A DNA stretch of 64,000 bases from Methanomicrobiales archaeon (GTDB lineage Archaea; Halobacteriota; Methanomicrobia; Methanomicrobiales; Methanospirillaceae). The DNA is taken from positions 124,001 through 188,000 of the forward strand of contig JALHCK010000001.1 of NCBI GenBank assembly GCA_022841205.1, given 5' to 3'. The translations under genes were made by a program, and so were the position numbers. Each line of letters begins with the position of its first letter. Position 1 is the first letter of the stretch. The notes beneath the pieces were generated by a model, which worked only from the letters and a program-made list of their open reading frames with translations, did no database searches and had not been told where the DNA came from. Below, piece after piece: positions 33,796 through 41,819 of the stretch.

Positions 33796-35035
33796 GCATC
33801 ACTTCCCGGACCTGTACTTCAAGCCTGCCATCTTTCATCCGCACGCCAAGGATATCGCCATATGACAACCCGCCCACGCTCCGGACTATCTTTTCCTCCA
33901 TCTCAAGGATGCAGTAGCCACGTTCAAGCAGGGCGAGGGGACTTCTCCCCGAGAGCCGGGCTGACAGCCCGGACAGGATGAGCTGCTCGCGGTCGATCCT
34001 TGCCGTGGCCGCCCGTGCGAGGCGTTCGGCCATCGTTGCGCAATCCTGTCGCCGGTCCGCAATCCGCCGTTCCATCCGCCCGGGAGCAATTCGTAAACGG
34101 AGATCGGAGATCTCCCGGGCAGCGCGGTCGAGCCGGGAAACAAGGGACGATCCCAGCTGCTTCCGGAACTGGCTGAGCCCCTCTTTGAGGGACACCCGGT
34201 CCTGCACCACCATCTCCGCTGCTGCTGACGGGGTTGGAGCTCTGACATCAGCAGCGAAATCAGCGAGAGTGAAATCGGTCTCGTGGCCAATTGCACTCAC
34301 CACGGGTGTCGTGCAACAGGCGATTGCCCGGACAACGAGAGGGTGGTTGAAGGGGAAGAGATCCTCGAAACTCCCGCCACCCCTCCCAATGATGATCACA
34401 TCGACCTTGCCGTCAATCCTCTTTAGGGCCTGAGCGATATCGTTGTGTGCCTGGTCGCCCTGCACTGCCGTCGGTGATACAACAATCTCGAGTGGAAACC
34501 GCCTCGCTATCACGTTCCTGATATCCTGGAGCACGGCACCGGTCTCAGAGGTAACCACGCCAATCCGGCCGGGAAAGCGGGGCAGATCTTTTTTCCGCCC
34601 GACATCAAAGATCCCTTCTGCAGCAAGTTCGGCTTTCCATTTCTCGACTTGGAGGTGCTTCTCCCCCTCCCCGGCATGGCGGAGTTCGCGGACATAGAAC
34701 TGGTAGCGTCCCTGCGGCGCATAGTGCCCGATTGAGCCAAAAGCAATGGCATCGATGCCGTCCTTCAGTGTGAAACCCAGCCGTTCTGCATCAGATCGCC
34801 ACATCACGCACTGGACGAGGGCCGAAGCGCTCCCGTCCTTACGTTCACCGAGCGAAAAGTAACGGTGGCCGGAGGCGTGGGGTTTGAAATTGGTGACCTC
34901 GCCCCGTATCCAGATATCCTGCAGCCGGTCGTCATCGAGAACGGAGGAGATGATTGATGAGATTTCCGAGACACGGTAGATCTGGATGGCATGCTCCTTC
35001 TGCTCCTGGCGGATTCGCTGCTGGTACCATTCCAT
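33779..35035 (-). CDS. xseA: Exodeoxyribonuclease VII large subunit
   Basis: A 418-residue enzyme. N-terminal OB-fold (IWIRGEVTNFKPHASGHRYFSL), then the catalytic core with RIGVVTSETGAVLQDI, IIIGRGGGSFEDLFPFN and SAIGHETDFTLADFAADVRAPTPSAAA, a long helical region, and a C-terminal segment with LERGYCIL. It degrades single-stranded DNA from both ends in repair and mismatch processing. It is a typically bacterial system found in some methanogens. Complete and paired with xseB. Confidence 0.95.
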   Translation of the reverse strand: MEWYQQRIRQEQKEHAIQIYRVSEISSIISSVLDDDRLQDIWIRGEVTNFKPHASGHRYFSLGERKDGSASALVQCVMWRSDAERLGFTLKDGIDAIAFGSIGHYAPQGRYQFYVRELRHAGEGEKHLQVEKWKAELAAEGIFDVGRKKDLPRFPGRIGVVTSETGAVLQDIRNVIARRFPLEIVVSPTAVQGDQAHNDIAQALKRIDGKVDVIIIGRGGGSFEDLFPFNHPLVVRAIACCTTPVVSAIGHETDFTLADFAADVRAPTPSAAAEMVVQDRVSLKEGLSQFRKQLGSSLVSRLDRAAREISDLRLRIAPGRMERRIADRRQDCATMAERLARAATARIDREQLILSGLSARLSGRSPLALLERGYCILEMEEKIVRSVGGLSYGDILGVRMKDGRLEVQVREVMHDKNL

Positions 35036-35076
35036 GCAACAACAATTATGGCGGGGGGCGGTTATGAATTAGGATC

Positions 35077-35898
35077 ATGGTACGGCTTGCGGTCTCGAGT
35101 ATGTTCTTCCACGAATACCCACTTGGGGAGATCTTTGATTTTGTGGCCGAGGCGGAGCTGGACACCCTCGAATTCTGGATCGAGACGCCACATTTCTGGC
35201 TTCGGGAACAGCCGGTCGGAGAACTTACCGGTTGCATGCAGGCTCACCCTGGCTTTTCACCGCTTACCATTCACGCCCCAATCCTCGATCTTAATCCCTG
35301 CTCGATAAACCCCAGGGTGGCCGAAGTATCAGTCCGATATACTCTTGCCGCACTCGATCTGGCCGAGCTGATCGGTGCCGATGTACTTACCGTGCATCCT
35401 GGCAGACGGACCGCAAAACGGCCGCCAAGCGCGCCCGATTTCCAGCGGTTCGATCACTATATCCGGAAGCTCGGCGATGCCGACCGGGGAAAACAGGTAA
35501 GGGTGGCCATCGAGAACATGGAACAGAAGATCAATTCCCTCCTCTGCTCCCCTGAGGCCGTCCGGGAGGTTCTCGACCGGGAGCCCTGGCTCTGGTTCAC
35601 CCTCGATGTTTCCCATGCCCTTGGGAAATCGATGGAGGAAGTCTTCTCCTACATCGAACTCTGCGATGACCGGCTGGCAACTGTGCACATTGGGAACGCA
35701 GACGAGGCGATCATGCATCTCCCGGTCAGCGGAAGCCCCCGGATCGCTGCAGTCCTGCACCGACTTGCCGATACCGGCTTTTCCGGAACCATCACCCTGG
35801 AAATCGAAGACCGGAACTTCGACCATGACCTCTCGTCCGAAGAAAAGATACTCTTTCTCCGGGAACAGGCAGCATATATCCGTTCGTTCGTTTCGTGA
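35077..35898 (+). CDS. Sugar phosphate isomerase/epimerase-like TIM barrel (AP endonuclease family 2)
   Basis: A 273-residue barrel with conserved metal-ligand segments: ELDTLEFWIE, LTIHAPILDLN, ADVLTVHPGRRT, RVAIENMEQ, WFTLDVSHA, ATVHIGNADEA and GTITLEIEDR. The His and Glu pattern fits a divalent-metal isomerase/epimerase or an endonuclease IV-like enzyme; the Arg after His in HPGRR and the overall spacing favour the isomerase branch. Substrate unknown. Divergent from xseA across 41 bases, so possibly co-regulated with DNA repair. Confidence 0.82.
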   Translation: MVRLAVSSMFFHEYPLGEIFDFVAEAELDTLEFWIETPHFWLREQPVGELTGCMQAHPGFSPLTIHAPILDLNPCSINPRVAEVSVRYTLAALDLAELIGADVLTVHPGRRTAKRPPSAPDFQRFDHYIRKLGDADRGKQVRVAIENMEQKINSLLCSPEAVREVLDREPWLWFTLDVSHALGKSMEEVFSYIELCDDRLATVHIGNADEAIMHLPVSGSPRIAAVLHRLADTGFSGTITLEIEDRNFDHDLSSEEKILFLREQAAYIRSFVS

Positions 35899-35994
35899 AA
35901 CGCTGGGTTTATAAAACGTGAACACGAAACGTTAGTTGAATCCCTGGAATATGAACCATAGAGCACTATCAGCCGTCACTGCGGCGTGGATCCA

Positions 35995-37275
35995 ATGATT
36001 GGGGACATTCTGCTGCTTCTGCTGTTCATCGCCTGCCTCGTTCTCTCCGCATTCTTCTCAAGCTCTGAAATTGCCCTGATCTCAATTACCCGTGCAAAGG
36101 TGAGAACCCTTCTAAACGAAGGAAGAAAGGGATCCGAATCGCTGGCGATGCTCAAGGAATCGCCCAACCGGTTCCTGGTTGCCATCCTAATAGGCAACAA
36201 TATTGTCAACGTTGCTGCAGCGGCGATCGCCACAGCGGTCACGGTCAGCATTTTTGGGAATATCGGGGTTGGTATTGCAACAGGGGTCGTAGTCATCCTC
36301 CTCCTCTTTTTCGGAGAAATCGGGCCAAAAATCTACGCTTCCCGCCACACGGAGAGATTTGCACTGGCAGTCGCAAAGCCGGTTCTCGTCCTCTCGAAAA
36401 TTCTCTCGCCGGTAATCTGGGGTATTGAAAAGGTTACCGGGCGGTTCGGCGCGCCCGCCGCAATGGGAGAGACCATGGTAACCGAAGAGGAGATCAAGGA
36501 ATGGATTGAGGTCGGAAAAGAAGAAGGAACAATTGAGCAGGAAGAGCGGGAGATGCTATACTCAGTCCTCGAGTTCAGTGATACCCTGACCCGGGAGATC
36601 ATGACCCCGAGAGTCGATGTGGCATTGATCGAGGATACAAAAACCCTCAACGAGGCCACTCAGCTCTTCAACGAGACGGCGTTTTCCCGGATCCCGGTTT
36701 TCCATGGCTCTGTCGACAATATTATCGGGATCCTGAATATCAAAGATGTCTTTTCAACAGTGTTCTCAGGGAAACGGCAGGTTCCTATCAAGGAACTGAT
36801 GTACGACCCTTTCTTTGTCCCCGAGACCAAGAAAATCGACGATCTGCTCAAGGAGCTGCAGGTCAGGAAGGTCCAGATCGCCATTGTCCTCGATGAGTAC
36901 GGCAGCTTCGTCGGGATAGTCACTGTCGAAGATATCCTTGAAGAACTGGTTGGAGATATACTTGATGAGTTCGATCGCGAGGAGCCGGAGATCCAGAAGA
37001 TTGGTGAGGGTGTCTATCTCGTGGATGCAAAGATCTGGGTAGAGGATCTCAACGAGGAGCTCAACCTGAACCTCCCGGTCCACGAATCCTACGAAACCAT
37101 CGGAGGCCTGCTCATCGATCGCCTCGGGCATATACCCCATCCCGGAGAGAGCGCCCATATTTCCGAGAGCAATGTCTCGCTGGTGGTCATGCAGATGCTA
37201 TCCCGGCGGATTGTCAAGATCAAGCTTATCCTGCACGCCCTGCCCGAACCATCCGGGAATCCTGGTGACCGGTGA
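35995..37275 (+). CDS. CorC/HlyC-type transporter (DUF21-CBS-CorC_HlyC)
   Basis: About 426 residues. The DUF21 membrane domain (residues 1-170) has four hydrophobic segments and the conserved FFSSSEIALISI. A CBS pair follows (IMTPRVDVALIEDT and LMYDPFFVPETKKID with IAIVLDEYGSFVGIVTVED), then a C-terminal CorC_HlyC domain (DAKIWVEDLNEEL). The family exports or controls Mg2+ and related ions. The start is ATG 35995; GTG 35986 is an alternative and there is no clear ribosome site. The stop overlaps the ribosome site of purN. Confidence 0.92.
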   Translation: MIGDILLLLLFIACLVLSAFFSSSEIALISITRAKVRTLLNEGRKGSESLAMLKESPNRFLVAILIGNNIVNVAAAAIATAVTVSIFGNIGVGIATGVVVILLLFFGEIGPKIYASRHTERFALAVAKPVLVLSKILSPVIWGIEKVTGRFGAPAAMGETMVTEEEIKEWIEVGKEEGTIEQEEREMLYSVLEFSDTLTREIMTPRVDVALIEDTKTLNEATQLFNETAFSRIPVFHGSVDNIIGILNIKDVFSTVFSGKRQVPIKELMYDPFFVPETKKIDDLLKELQVRKVQIAIVLDEYGSFVGIVTVEDILEELVGDILDEFDREEPEIQKIGEGVYLVDAKIWVEDLNEELNLNLPVHESYETIGGLLIDRLGHIPHPGESAHISESNVSLVVMQMLSRRIVKIKLILHALPEPSGNPGDR

Positions 37276-37279
37276 GCAC

Positions 37280-37921
37280 ATGAAGCAAATTGCGGTCCTG
37301 GCATCAGGAAGGGGATCAAACTTCCAGGCAATTATCGATGCGATTGCCGACAATACCCTTCCGGCACGCTGTTGCGGCCTTGTTACCGACAACCCGGATG
37401 CTTATGCCATTATCAGGGCAAACGAGGCGGGAATCCCTGTATTTATTGTTGATTTTTCAGCCTATCCTTCGAAGGAAACTTACGAACGGGCCCTGCTCGA
37501 GGTTCTAAAGGATCTTTCAGCCGACCTGTATATCCTCGCCGGTTATATGCGAATCGTTGGACCTGCTATCATCCGCGAGCTGGAAGGAAAGATAATAAAC
37601 ATCCACCCTGCACTCCTCCCCAGCTTTCCTGGTCTCCATGCCCAGCGACAGGCAATCGAGTATGGGGTCAAAGTTTCTGGGTGCACTGTCCATTTTGTTG
37701 ATGAAGGAATGGATACCGGCCCCATAATCCTTCAGGCCGCAGTCCCGGTTCTTGAAGGGGACGATGAAGACCAGCTCGCCGGCCGGATACTCGAAGAAGA
37801 GCACAGGTGCCTCCCAAAAGCCGCCCGGCTCTACTGTGAGGGAAGGCTGACAATTCGTGGCACGCGCGTCTTGATCCGACCAGAAGAGGATAATTCCCCG
37901 GATGGCAGGGAAATTCCGTAA
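37280..37921 (+). CDS. purN: Phosphoribosylglycinamide formyltransferase
   Basis: A 213-residue formyltransferase of purine synthesis, using formyl-tetrahydrofolate type donors to formylate GAR. IAVLASGRGSNFQAI, ILAGYMRIVGPAI, NIHPALLPSFPG (catalytic Asn-His) and FVDEGMDTGPII (catalytic Asp) are intact. ATG 37280 is picked since GGTGA lies 4 bases upstream and the conserved domain begins there. Folate-type PurN is of interest in a methanogen, where formyl donors for purines vary among lineages. Confidence 0.94.
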   Translation: MKQIAVLASGRGSNFQAIIDAIADNTLPARCCGLVTDNPDAYAIIRANEAGIPVFIVDFSAYPSKETYERALLEVLKDLSADLYILAGYMRIVGPAIIRELEGKIINIHPALLPSFPGLHAQRQAIEYGVKVSGCTVHFVDEGMDTGPIILQAAVPVLEGDDEDQLAGRILEEEHRCLPKAARLYCEGRLTIRGTRVLIRPEEDNSPDGREIP

Positions 37922-37978
37922 CCACCCGCTATATCACCCCTGAGCGTAAATACTCCGGAGCAAGTGCCAGGTAAGCAT

Positions 37979-38302
37979 ATGCGTTCTCCGCCATCCCACT
38001 CCAGGAAGATCGCACGGGAGAGGATTTCCATCCTCTTTACCCGGGCGCAGGAATTCTTCGATGATGATCCTGCGGCCAGCCACCGCTGTGTTGTCCTTGC
38101 CAGAAGAATCGCAATGCGGCAGCGGGTGAGGATCGAACGCGAATTCAGGCGCCGGTTCTGCCGTCATTGCCACGCATACCTGGTTGTTGGGAAGAACATG
38201 CGGGTGCGGATTCATCGTGGCAAGGTAATCGTTACCTGCCGGGAGTGCGGAAGGCAAATGCGGTATCCTCTGGAGGTGCGACATGGAACGCGGAAAGGAT
38301 GA
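37979..38302 (+). CDS. rnp4: RNase P protein component 4 (Rpp21)
   Basis: A 107-residue RNA-binding protein of archaeal RNase P, which trims tRNA 5' ends. Basic helices at the start (ARERISILFTRAQEFF) and a zinc ribbon of two CxxC pairs (FCRHCHAYLVV and VTCRECGRQMRY) match Rpp21. ATG 37979 has AGGT about 7 bases upstream. It overlaps the following CRM-domain gene by 20 bases. This gene heads the translation cluster. Confidence 0.92.
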   Translation: MRSPPSHSRKIARERISILFTRAQEFFDDDPAASHRCVVLARRIAMRQRVRIEREFRRRFCRHCHAYLVVGKNMRVRIHRGKVIVTCRECGRQMRYPLEVRHGTRKG

Positions 38303-38528
38303 ACATGCCATGCAGGATCTCCGCCCGACTGTATGGATCGGGAAACAGGGTTGCAGCCCAAGGGTGGTTGAGGAGATAATTCATCAACTCGAGCGTCGGA
38401 AGGTGGTGAAGGTGAAAGTCCTACCTGGCGCTGAGATCGATGCCAGTGACGTTGCTGCAAGGACTCGCTCCGACCTGATCGGGGTCCGGGGCAGGGCTTT
38501 CGTGCTTGCCCGCCGGCAGAAATCATGA
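38283..38528 (+). CDS. YhbY/CRM-domain RNA-binding protein
   Basis: An 81-residue CRM domain: RPTVWIGKQGCSPRVVEEIIHQLERRKVV with the GKQG loop, KVKVLP, and LIGVRGRAFVLARR. Relatives bind pre-ribosomal RNA. GGAGGTG lies about 5 bases before ATG 38283 inside the Rpp21 frame, so it is translationally coupled to rnp4. A strong promoter for rps19e follows downstream. Confidence 0.88.
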   Translation: MERGKDEHAMQDLRPTVWIGKQGCSPRVVEEIIHQLERRKVVKVKVLPGAEIDASDVAARTRSDLIGVRGRAFVLARRQKS

Positions 38529-38561
38529 ACCCGGCAGCGTTTTCCTGCGGCGGCGGATACT

Positions 38562-38576
38562 CGAAATATATAAAAG
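38562..38576 (+). promoter_or_regulatory. BRE/TATA promoter of the rps19e cluster
   Basis: CGAAATATATAAAAG has a purine-rich BRE-like start joined to a near-ideal archaeal TATA box, about 70 bases before ATG 38637. It is the best promoter match seen upstream of the ribosomal cluster. Confidence 0.65.
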
Positions 38577-38636
38577 TATTATGAACCAATATGTAAAGAC
38601 TGTTACATCATTTCGGTGACACTGAGGTAATAGAGG

Positions 38637-39083
38637 ATGACAACGGTATATGATGTCCCGGCTGATCGCTTTATTCCGGCCCTTGCGGAGGAGCTGAAGA
38701 AGCGGCCGGAGATACGGCCCCCCGACTGGGCTATGTTTGCAAAGACCGGGGTGCACAAAGAGATGCCTCCGGAAGACCCCCTGTGGTGGTTCGTGCGGGT
38801 TGCATCGATCCTGCGCCGGGTATACATCGATGGACCCATTGGCGTTGAGCGGATGAGGACATTTTATGGGGGCAGGAAGGATCGCGGTTCAAAACCCAAC
38901 CAGTTTCGGAAGGGAAGCGGCTCGATCCTCCGGAAATCACTCCAGCAGCTCGAGGCTGCCGGACTGATCACTCATGACAAGACCGGGCGGAAAGTCTCTG
39001 CCCAGGGAATGTCCTTCATGGACAATCTTGCTTACAGGCTCGTTTCAGGAAGTGCGCCGATACCGGCAGGACCGGCTGACTGA
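38637..39083 (+). CDS. rps19e: Ribosomal protein S19e
   Basis: A 148-residue small-subunit protein. VYDVPADRFIPALAEELK, KEMPPEDPLWWFVRVASILRR, YGGRKDRGSKPNQFRKGSGSI and LQQLEAAGLI are diagnostic of eS19, which shapes the 40S/30S head and is required for rRNA maturation. GAGGT precedes the start by about 8 bases. Confidence 0.96.
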   Translation: MTTVYDVPADRFIPALAEELKKRPEIRPPDWAMFAKTGVHKEMPPEDPLWWFVRVASILRRVYIDGPIGVERMRTFYGGRKDRGSKPNQFRKGSGSILRKSLQQLEAAGLITHDKTGRKVSAQGMSFMDNLAYRLVSGSAPIPAGPAD

Positions 39084-39097
39084 GCGGGGGATGGTCA

Positions 39098-39439
39098 ATG
39101 GGGGACGACGAGCTCGCTGAACTGCGGAGGAGACGAATGGCACAGGTGCAGCAGCAGGCAGCGGAGCAGCAGCAGGTGCAGGAGGAGATCGAGCGGCAGA
39201 AACAGGCCGAAGCCCAGATTCACATGATCCTCATGCAGATCCTCGAGCCCGAAGCACGGGAACGGCTTAATACCATCAAGCTCACCAGACCGGAATTTGC
39301 CCGGGCAGTTGAGCAGCAGCTCGTCCTCCTCGCCCAGAGCGGCCGCCTGAAAGAGAAGATCACCGATACCCAGCTGAAGGCCCTGCTCACGCAGCTTCAG
39401 CCGGCGAAACGAGATTTCACAATCAGAAGAAAGGGATGA
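39098..39439 (+). CDS. DNA-binding protein of the PDCD5/TFAR19 family
   Basis: A 113-residue helical protein: disordered Gln-rich N-terminal helix (QQAAEQQQVQEEIERQKQAEAQ), then the compact core ILEPEARERLNTIKLTRPE, QLVLLAQSGRL and ITDTQLKALL. Archaeal homologues bind DNA non-specifically; the conserved location next to ribosomal genes suggests a link to translation or chaperonin function. The stop overlaps the next start by 4 bases. Confidence 0.93.
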   Translation: MGDDELAELRRRRMAQVQQQAAEQQQVQEEIERQKQAEAQIHMILMQILEPEARERLNTIKLTRPEFARAVEQQLVLLAQSGRLKEKITDTQLKALLTQLQPAKRDFTIRRKG

Positions 39440-40050
39440 AGGCAGGGGTACTCTTCAGTGGAGGGAAAGACAGTGCACTTGCGGCCGTGCTGCTCTCCCG
39501 CGACTACGAAATTGAGCTGAATACCTTTGTCTTCTCTGCCGAACAGGATCCTTCATCCGCGAGGAAAGCGGCCGGCATCCTGGGATTTCCGTGGAAGAAG
39601 CGGATCTTTGAACAAGGATTCATCGAGAGTGTTGCAAACATGGTGGTTGCCTGCGGATACCCAAACGAGGCCATCCTGGAAGTTCATCGCCATGCCCTTG
39701 CCATGCTCTGCAGGGAATACCCGATTGTCGCCGACGGGACCAGAATGGATGACCGGGTACCGGTCCTCTCCCGCGACGAGGTCCGAAGCCTCCAGGACCG
39801 TACCGGGTGTTCCTATATCCGGCCTCTCCTGGGATATGGCTGGCGGGAGGTCAACCGGCTCGCAGAACGATACTTCAGGACCGTTGTGGGTGAGACCGGC
39901 GAAATCGAAAATGGCGACTATGAACGGTGGATACGAGAGGCACTCCAGGATCGGGGCCTTGATGTTCTCTCGTTTTTTCCCCGGGATCACCGGCATTCAG
40001 TTGTGCTGGAAAGGGGTCCGGGAATCATCAGGGTGAATGCATATGAGTAA
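39436..40050 (+). CDS. PP-loop ATP pyrophosphatase-like protein
   Basis: A 204-residue N-type ATP-PPase domain: SGGKDSALA P-loop at the start, VADGTRMDDRVP, and IRPLLGYGWREV. The family adenylates a substrate, as in tRNA or amide modification. It resembles the alpha-hydrolase-annotated (DUF7411-like) proteins encoded beside L39e in methanogens; the substrate is unknown and the length is short for TilS. Its end overlaps the L39e start by 8 bases. Confidence 0.82.
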   Translation: MKAGVLFSGGKDSALAAVLLSRDYEIELNTFVFSAEQDPSSARKAAGILGFPWKKRIFEQGFIESVANMVVACGYPNEAILEVHRHALAMLCREYPIVADGTRMDDRVPVLSRDEVRSLQDRTGCSYIRPLLGYGWREVNRLAERYFRTVVGETGEIENGDYERWIREALQDRGLDVLSFFPRDHRHSVVLERGPGIIRVNAYE

Positions 40051-40195
40051 GTCTACAAAAGGATTCAAAATGAGACTGGCAAAGGCATGCGAACAGAACA
40101 GGAGGGTTCCGCAATGGGTGATGCTGCGCACAAAGCGGCAGGTAGTCTCCCATCCCCGGCGCCGTCACTGGAGAAGGAGCAGCCTGAAGGTGTGA
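40043..40195 (+). CDS. rpl39e: Ribosomal protein L39e
   Basis: A 50-residue basic protein, too short for many gene finders. It starts MSKSTKGFKMRLAKACEQ and contains RRVPQWVMLRTKR and HPRRRHWRRSSLKV, the complete eL39 pattern that lines the exit tunnel. ATG 40043 lies within the end of the preceding gene, and its stop (40193-40195) is one base before the L31e ATG. Confidence 0.95.
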   Translation: MSKSTKGFKMRLAKACEQNRRVPQWVMLRTKRQVVSHPRRRHWRRSSLKV

Positions 40196-40196
40196 T

Positions 40197-40460
40197 ATGG
40201 CAGAGATTGAGAACGAACAGATCTATATCATCCCTCTCCGGGATGCCAGGAGAGCACCGCGGTGGAAACGGAGCAACACCGCGATCAGGGATATTCGGAA
40301 GTACCTTTCAAAGCACTTGAAGAGCACGGATGTGAAACTTGACCGCACAATCAATGAAAGGGTCTGGGATCGGGGTTCAAAGAATCCACCCCCGCGCATC
40401 CGCGTCCGGGCAATGAAATTCGCCGATGGAGAGGTACAGGCAGAACTTGCCGAGGAATAA
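40197..40460 (+). CDS. rpl31e: Ribosomal protein L31e
   Basis: An 87-residue eL31 with IYIIPLRDARRAPRWKRSNT, AIRDIRKYLSKHLK, VKLDRTINERVWDRGSKNPPP and RIRVRAMKF. It sits around the peptide exit and forms part of the site for SRP and nascent-chain factors, whose genes (ftsY, srp54) follow in the same cluster. Confidence 0.96.
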   Translation: MAEIENEQIYIIPLRDARRAPRWKRSNTAIRDIRKYLSKHLKSTDVKLDRTINERVWDRGSKNPPPRIRVRAMKFADGEVQAELAEE

Positions 40461-41123
40461 ATGGAGAAGACGATCTCGTTTGGCGGGGATGCAAATATCG
40501 GCGTGTTTTCACGGGTATTTGATGATATCGCCGTAGTTCCACCGACCGCCCCCGAAGAGTTCAGGAGTGCGCTCACTGAAGTCCTCGATGTGGAGCTGGT
40601 GATCACAACCATCCAGGGGAGTGAGATCGTCGGATCGCTCCTGGCCGGCAACAACCGCGGTTTTGTGGTGAGTGGCCTTGCCACCGAACGTGAAATATCC
40701 ATCCTGCGTGAGCATCGGGAAGTCTGCATGCTGGAGAGAGGGATGAATGCCGCCGGAAACATAATCCTTGCCAACGACTCGCTGACCTGCATCCACCCCG
40801 ACATGCCTACGGCTATGGCACAGGAAATCGGGGAACTGCTAGGGACGCCGGTGATCCGGATTTCACTGGCCGGCATCAAGACTGTTGGAATGGCCGGAGC
40901 TGCCACCAACCGGGGAATCCTGGTGCACCCCCGGACTTCACGGCAGGAGATGGCAATGCTTGAAGAAGCAACCGGGCTCCCCATAGGGACCGGTTCGGTG
41001 AACATGGGAAGCGGCCTTGTCGGTACCGGCCTTGTCGCCAACCGGGCAGGATACCTTGCAGGTATGGAAACGAGTGGATTCGAGCTCGGAAGAATTGAGG
41101 ATGTATTTGGATATCTGGAGTGA
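40461..41123 (+). CDS. eif6: Translation initiation factor 6
   Basis: A 220-residue anti-association factor (pentein fold). ISFGGDANIGVFSRVFDD, VTTIQGSEIVGSLLAGN, VVSGLATEREI and GTGSVNMGSGLVGTGLVANRAGYLAG mark aIF6, which binds the large subunit face and prevents premature joining. It abuts L31e (stop 40460, start 40461) and overlaps the L18a region. Confidence 0.96.
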   Translation: MEKTISFGGDANIGVFSRVFDDIAVVPPTAPEEFRSALTEVLDVELVITTIQGSEIVGSLLAGNNRGFVVSGLATEREISILREHREVCMLERGMNAAGNIILANDSLTCIHPDMPTAMAQEIGELLGTPVIRISLAGIKTVGMAGAATNRGILVHPRTSRQEMAMLEEATGLPIGTGSVNMGSGLVGTGLVANRAGYLAGMETSGFELGRIEDVFGYLE

Positions 41124-41128
41124 GAAGT

Positions 41129-41320
41129 ATGGAAAACAAACAGTTCGAAGTGAAAGGGACTTTCGCCATCGGCGGTGAATGGCACCCGTATACCAAGATT
41201 ATCGAAGCCCCGAACGAGACCCAGGCACGTGAACGCGCATTTACCATCTTTGGGAGCAAGCACCGGCTGAAACGCAGGTATATCACCGTGAGTTCAATCA
41301 CAGCCCTGAATGGTGAGTAA
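41129..41320 (+). CDS. rpl18a: Ribosomal protein L18a (LX)
   Basis: A 63-residue protein with FEVKGTFAIGGEWHPYTK, ETQARERAFTIFGSKHRLKR and YITVSSI, matching archaeal L18Ae/LX. ATG 41129 is chosen because GGAGTGAG lies just upstream; a GTG at 41120 would add three residues. Its stop is one base before the preferred prefoldin start. Confidence 0.92.
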   Translation: MENKQFEVKGTFAIGGEWHPYTKIIEAPNETQARERAFTIFGSKHRLKRRYITVSSITALNGE

Positions 41321-41321
41321 G

Positions 41322-41807
41322 GTGGACCGAGTCGATCCACGGGAGATACAGTCCCTCCAGCTCTACCTGAACGAGTATCGGCAGCAGGCAGAGATCTTCT
41401 CCCAGCAGCTTGCGTTTCTCGAGGATGGCCGGATGGAGGCCATTGCTGCAATAGAGACTCTGCAGTCTCTCTCTGCATCACCAGAAAACACCGTCCTCCT
41501 TCAGATCGGTAGCGGAGTCAGCGTGAGGGCCAAAGTCCCTGAGCCGGATCGCATCCTGGTGAACATCGGTGCCGAAGTGGTGGTCGAGAAACAGAACGCA
41601 GCGGCCCAGGACTACCTGAAAGACCGGGTAACCGAGATGGAGGCTTCGGCAAAGAAAGTTGCCGAAACCCTGGAACGCATCCGCAGCCAGGTGAACGAGA
41701 TTGCAAAACGAATCGACCTCGCATACCAGCAGGCACAGATGCAGGCCGCGGGCTCCCCCATGACGCCCATTTCTCCGAAGAGACCCACGACGCGGGAAGA
41801 GGACTAA
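41322..41807 (+). CDS. pfdA: Prefoldin subunit alpha
   Basis: A 161-residue jellyfish-type chaperone subunit: N-terminal coiled coil (IQSLQLYLNEYRQQAEIFS), central beta hairpins (TVLLQIGSGVSVRAKVPEPD, ILVNIGAEVVVEK) and C-terminal coiled coil. With the beta subunit it captures unfolded proteins for the thermosome. GTG 41322 is preferred since GGTGA lies 5 bases upstream; ATG 41310 would overlap L18a and lacks a site. Confidence 0.92.
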   Translation: MDRVDPREIQSLQLYLNEYRQQAEIFSQQLAFLEDGRMEAIAAIETLQSLSASPENTVLLQIGSGVSVRAKVPEPDRILVNIGAEVVVEKQNAAAQDYLKDRVTEMEASAKKVAETLERIRSQVNEIAKRIDLAYQQAQMQAAGSPMTPISPKRPTTREED

Positions 41808-41819
41808 ACGGATTTTTAT

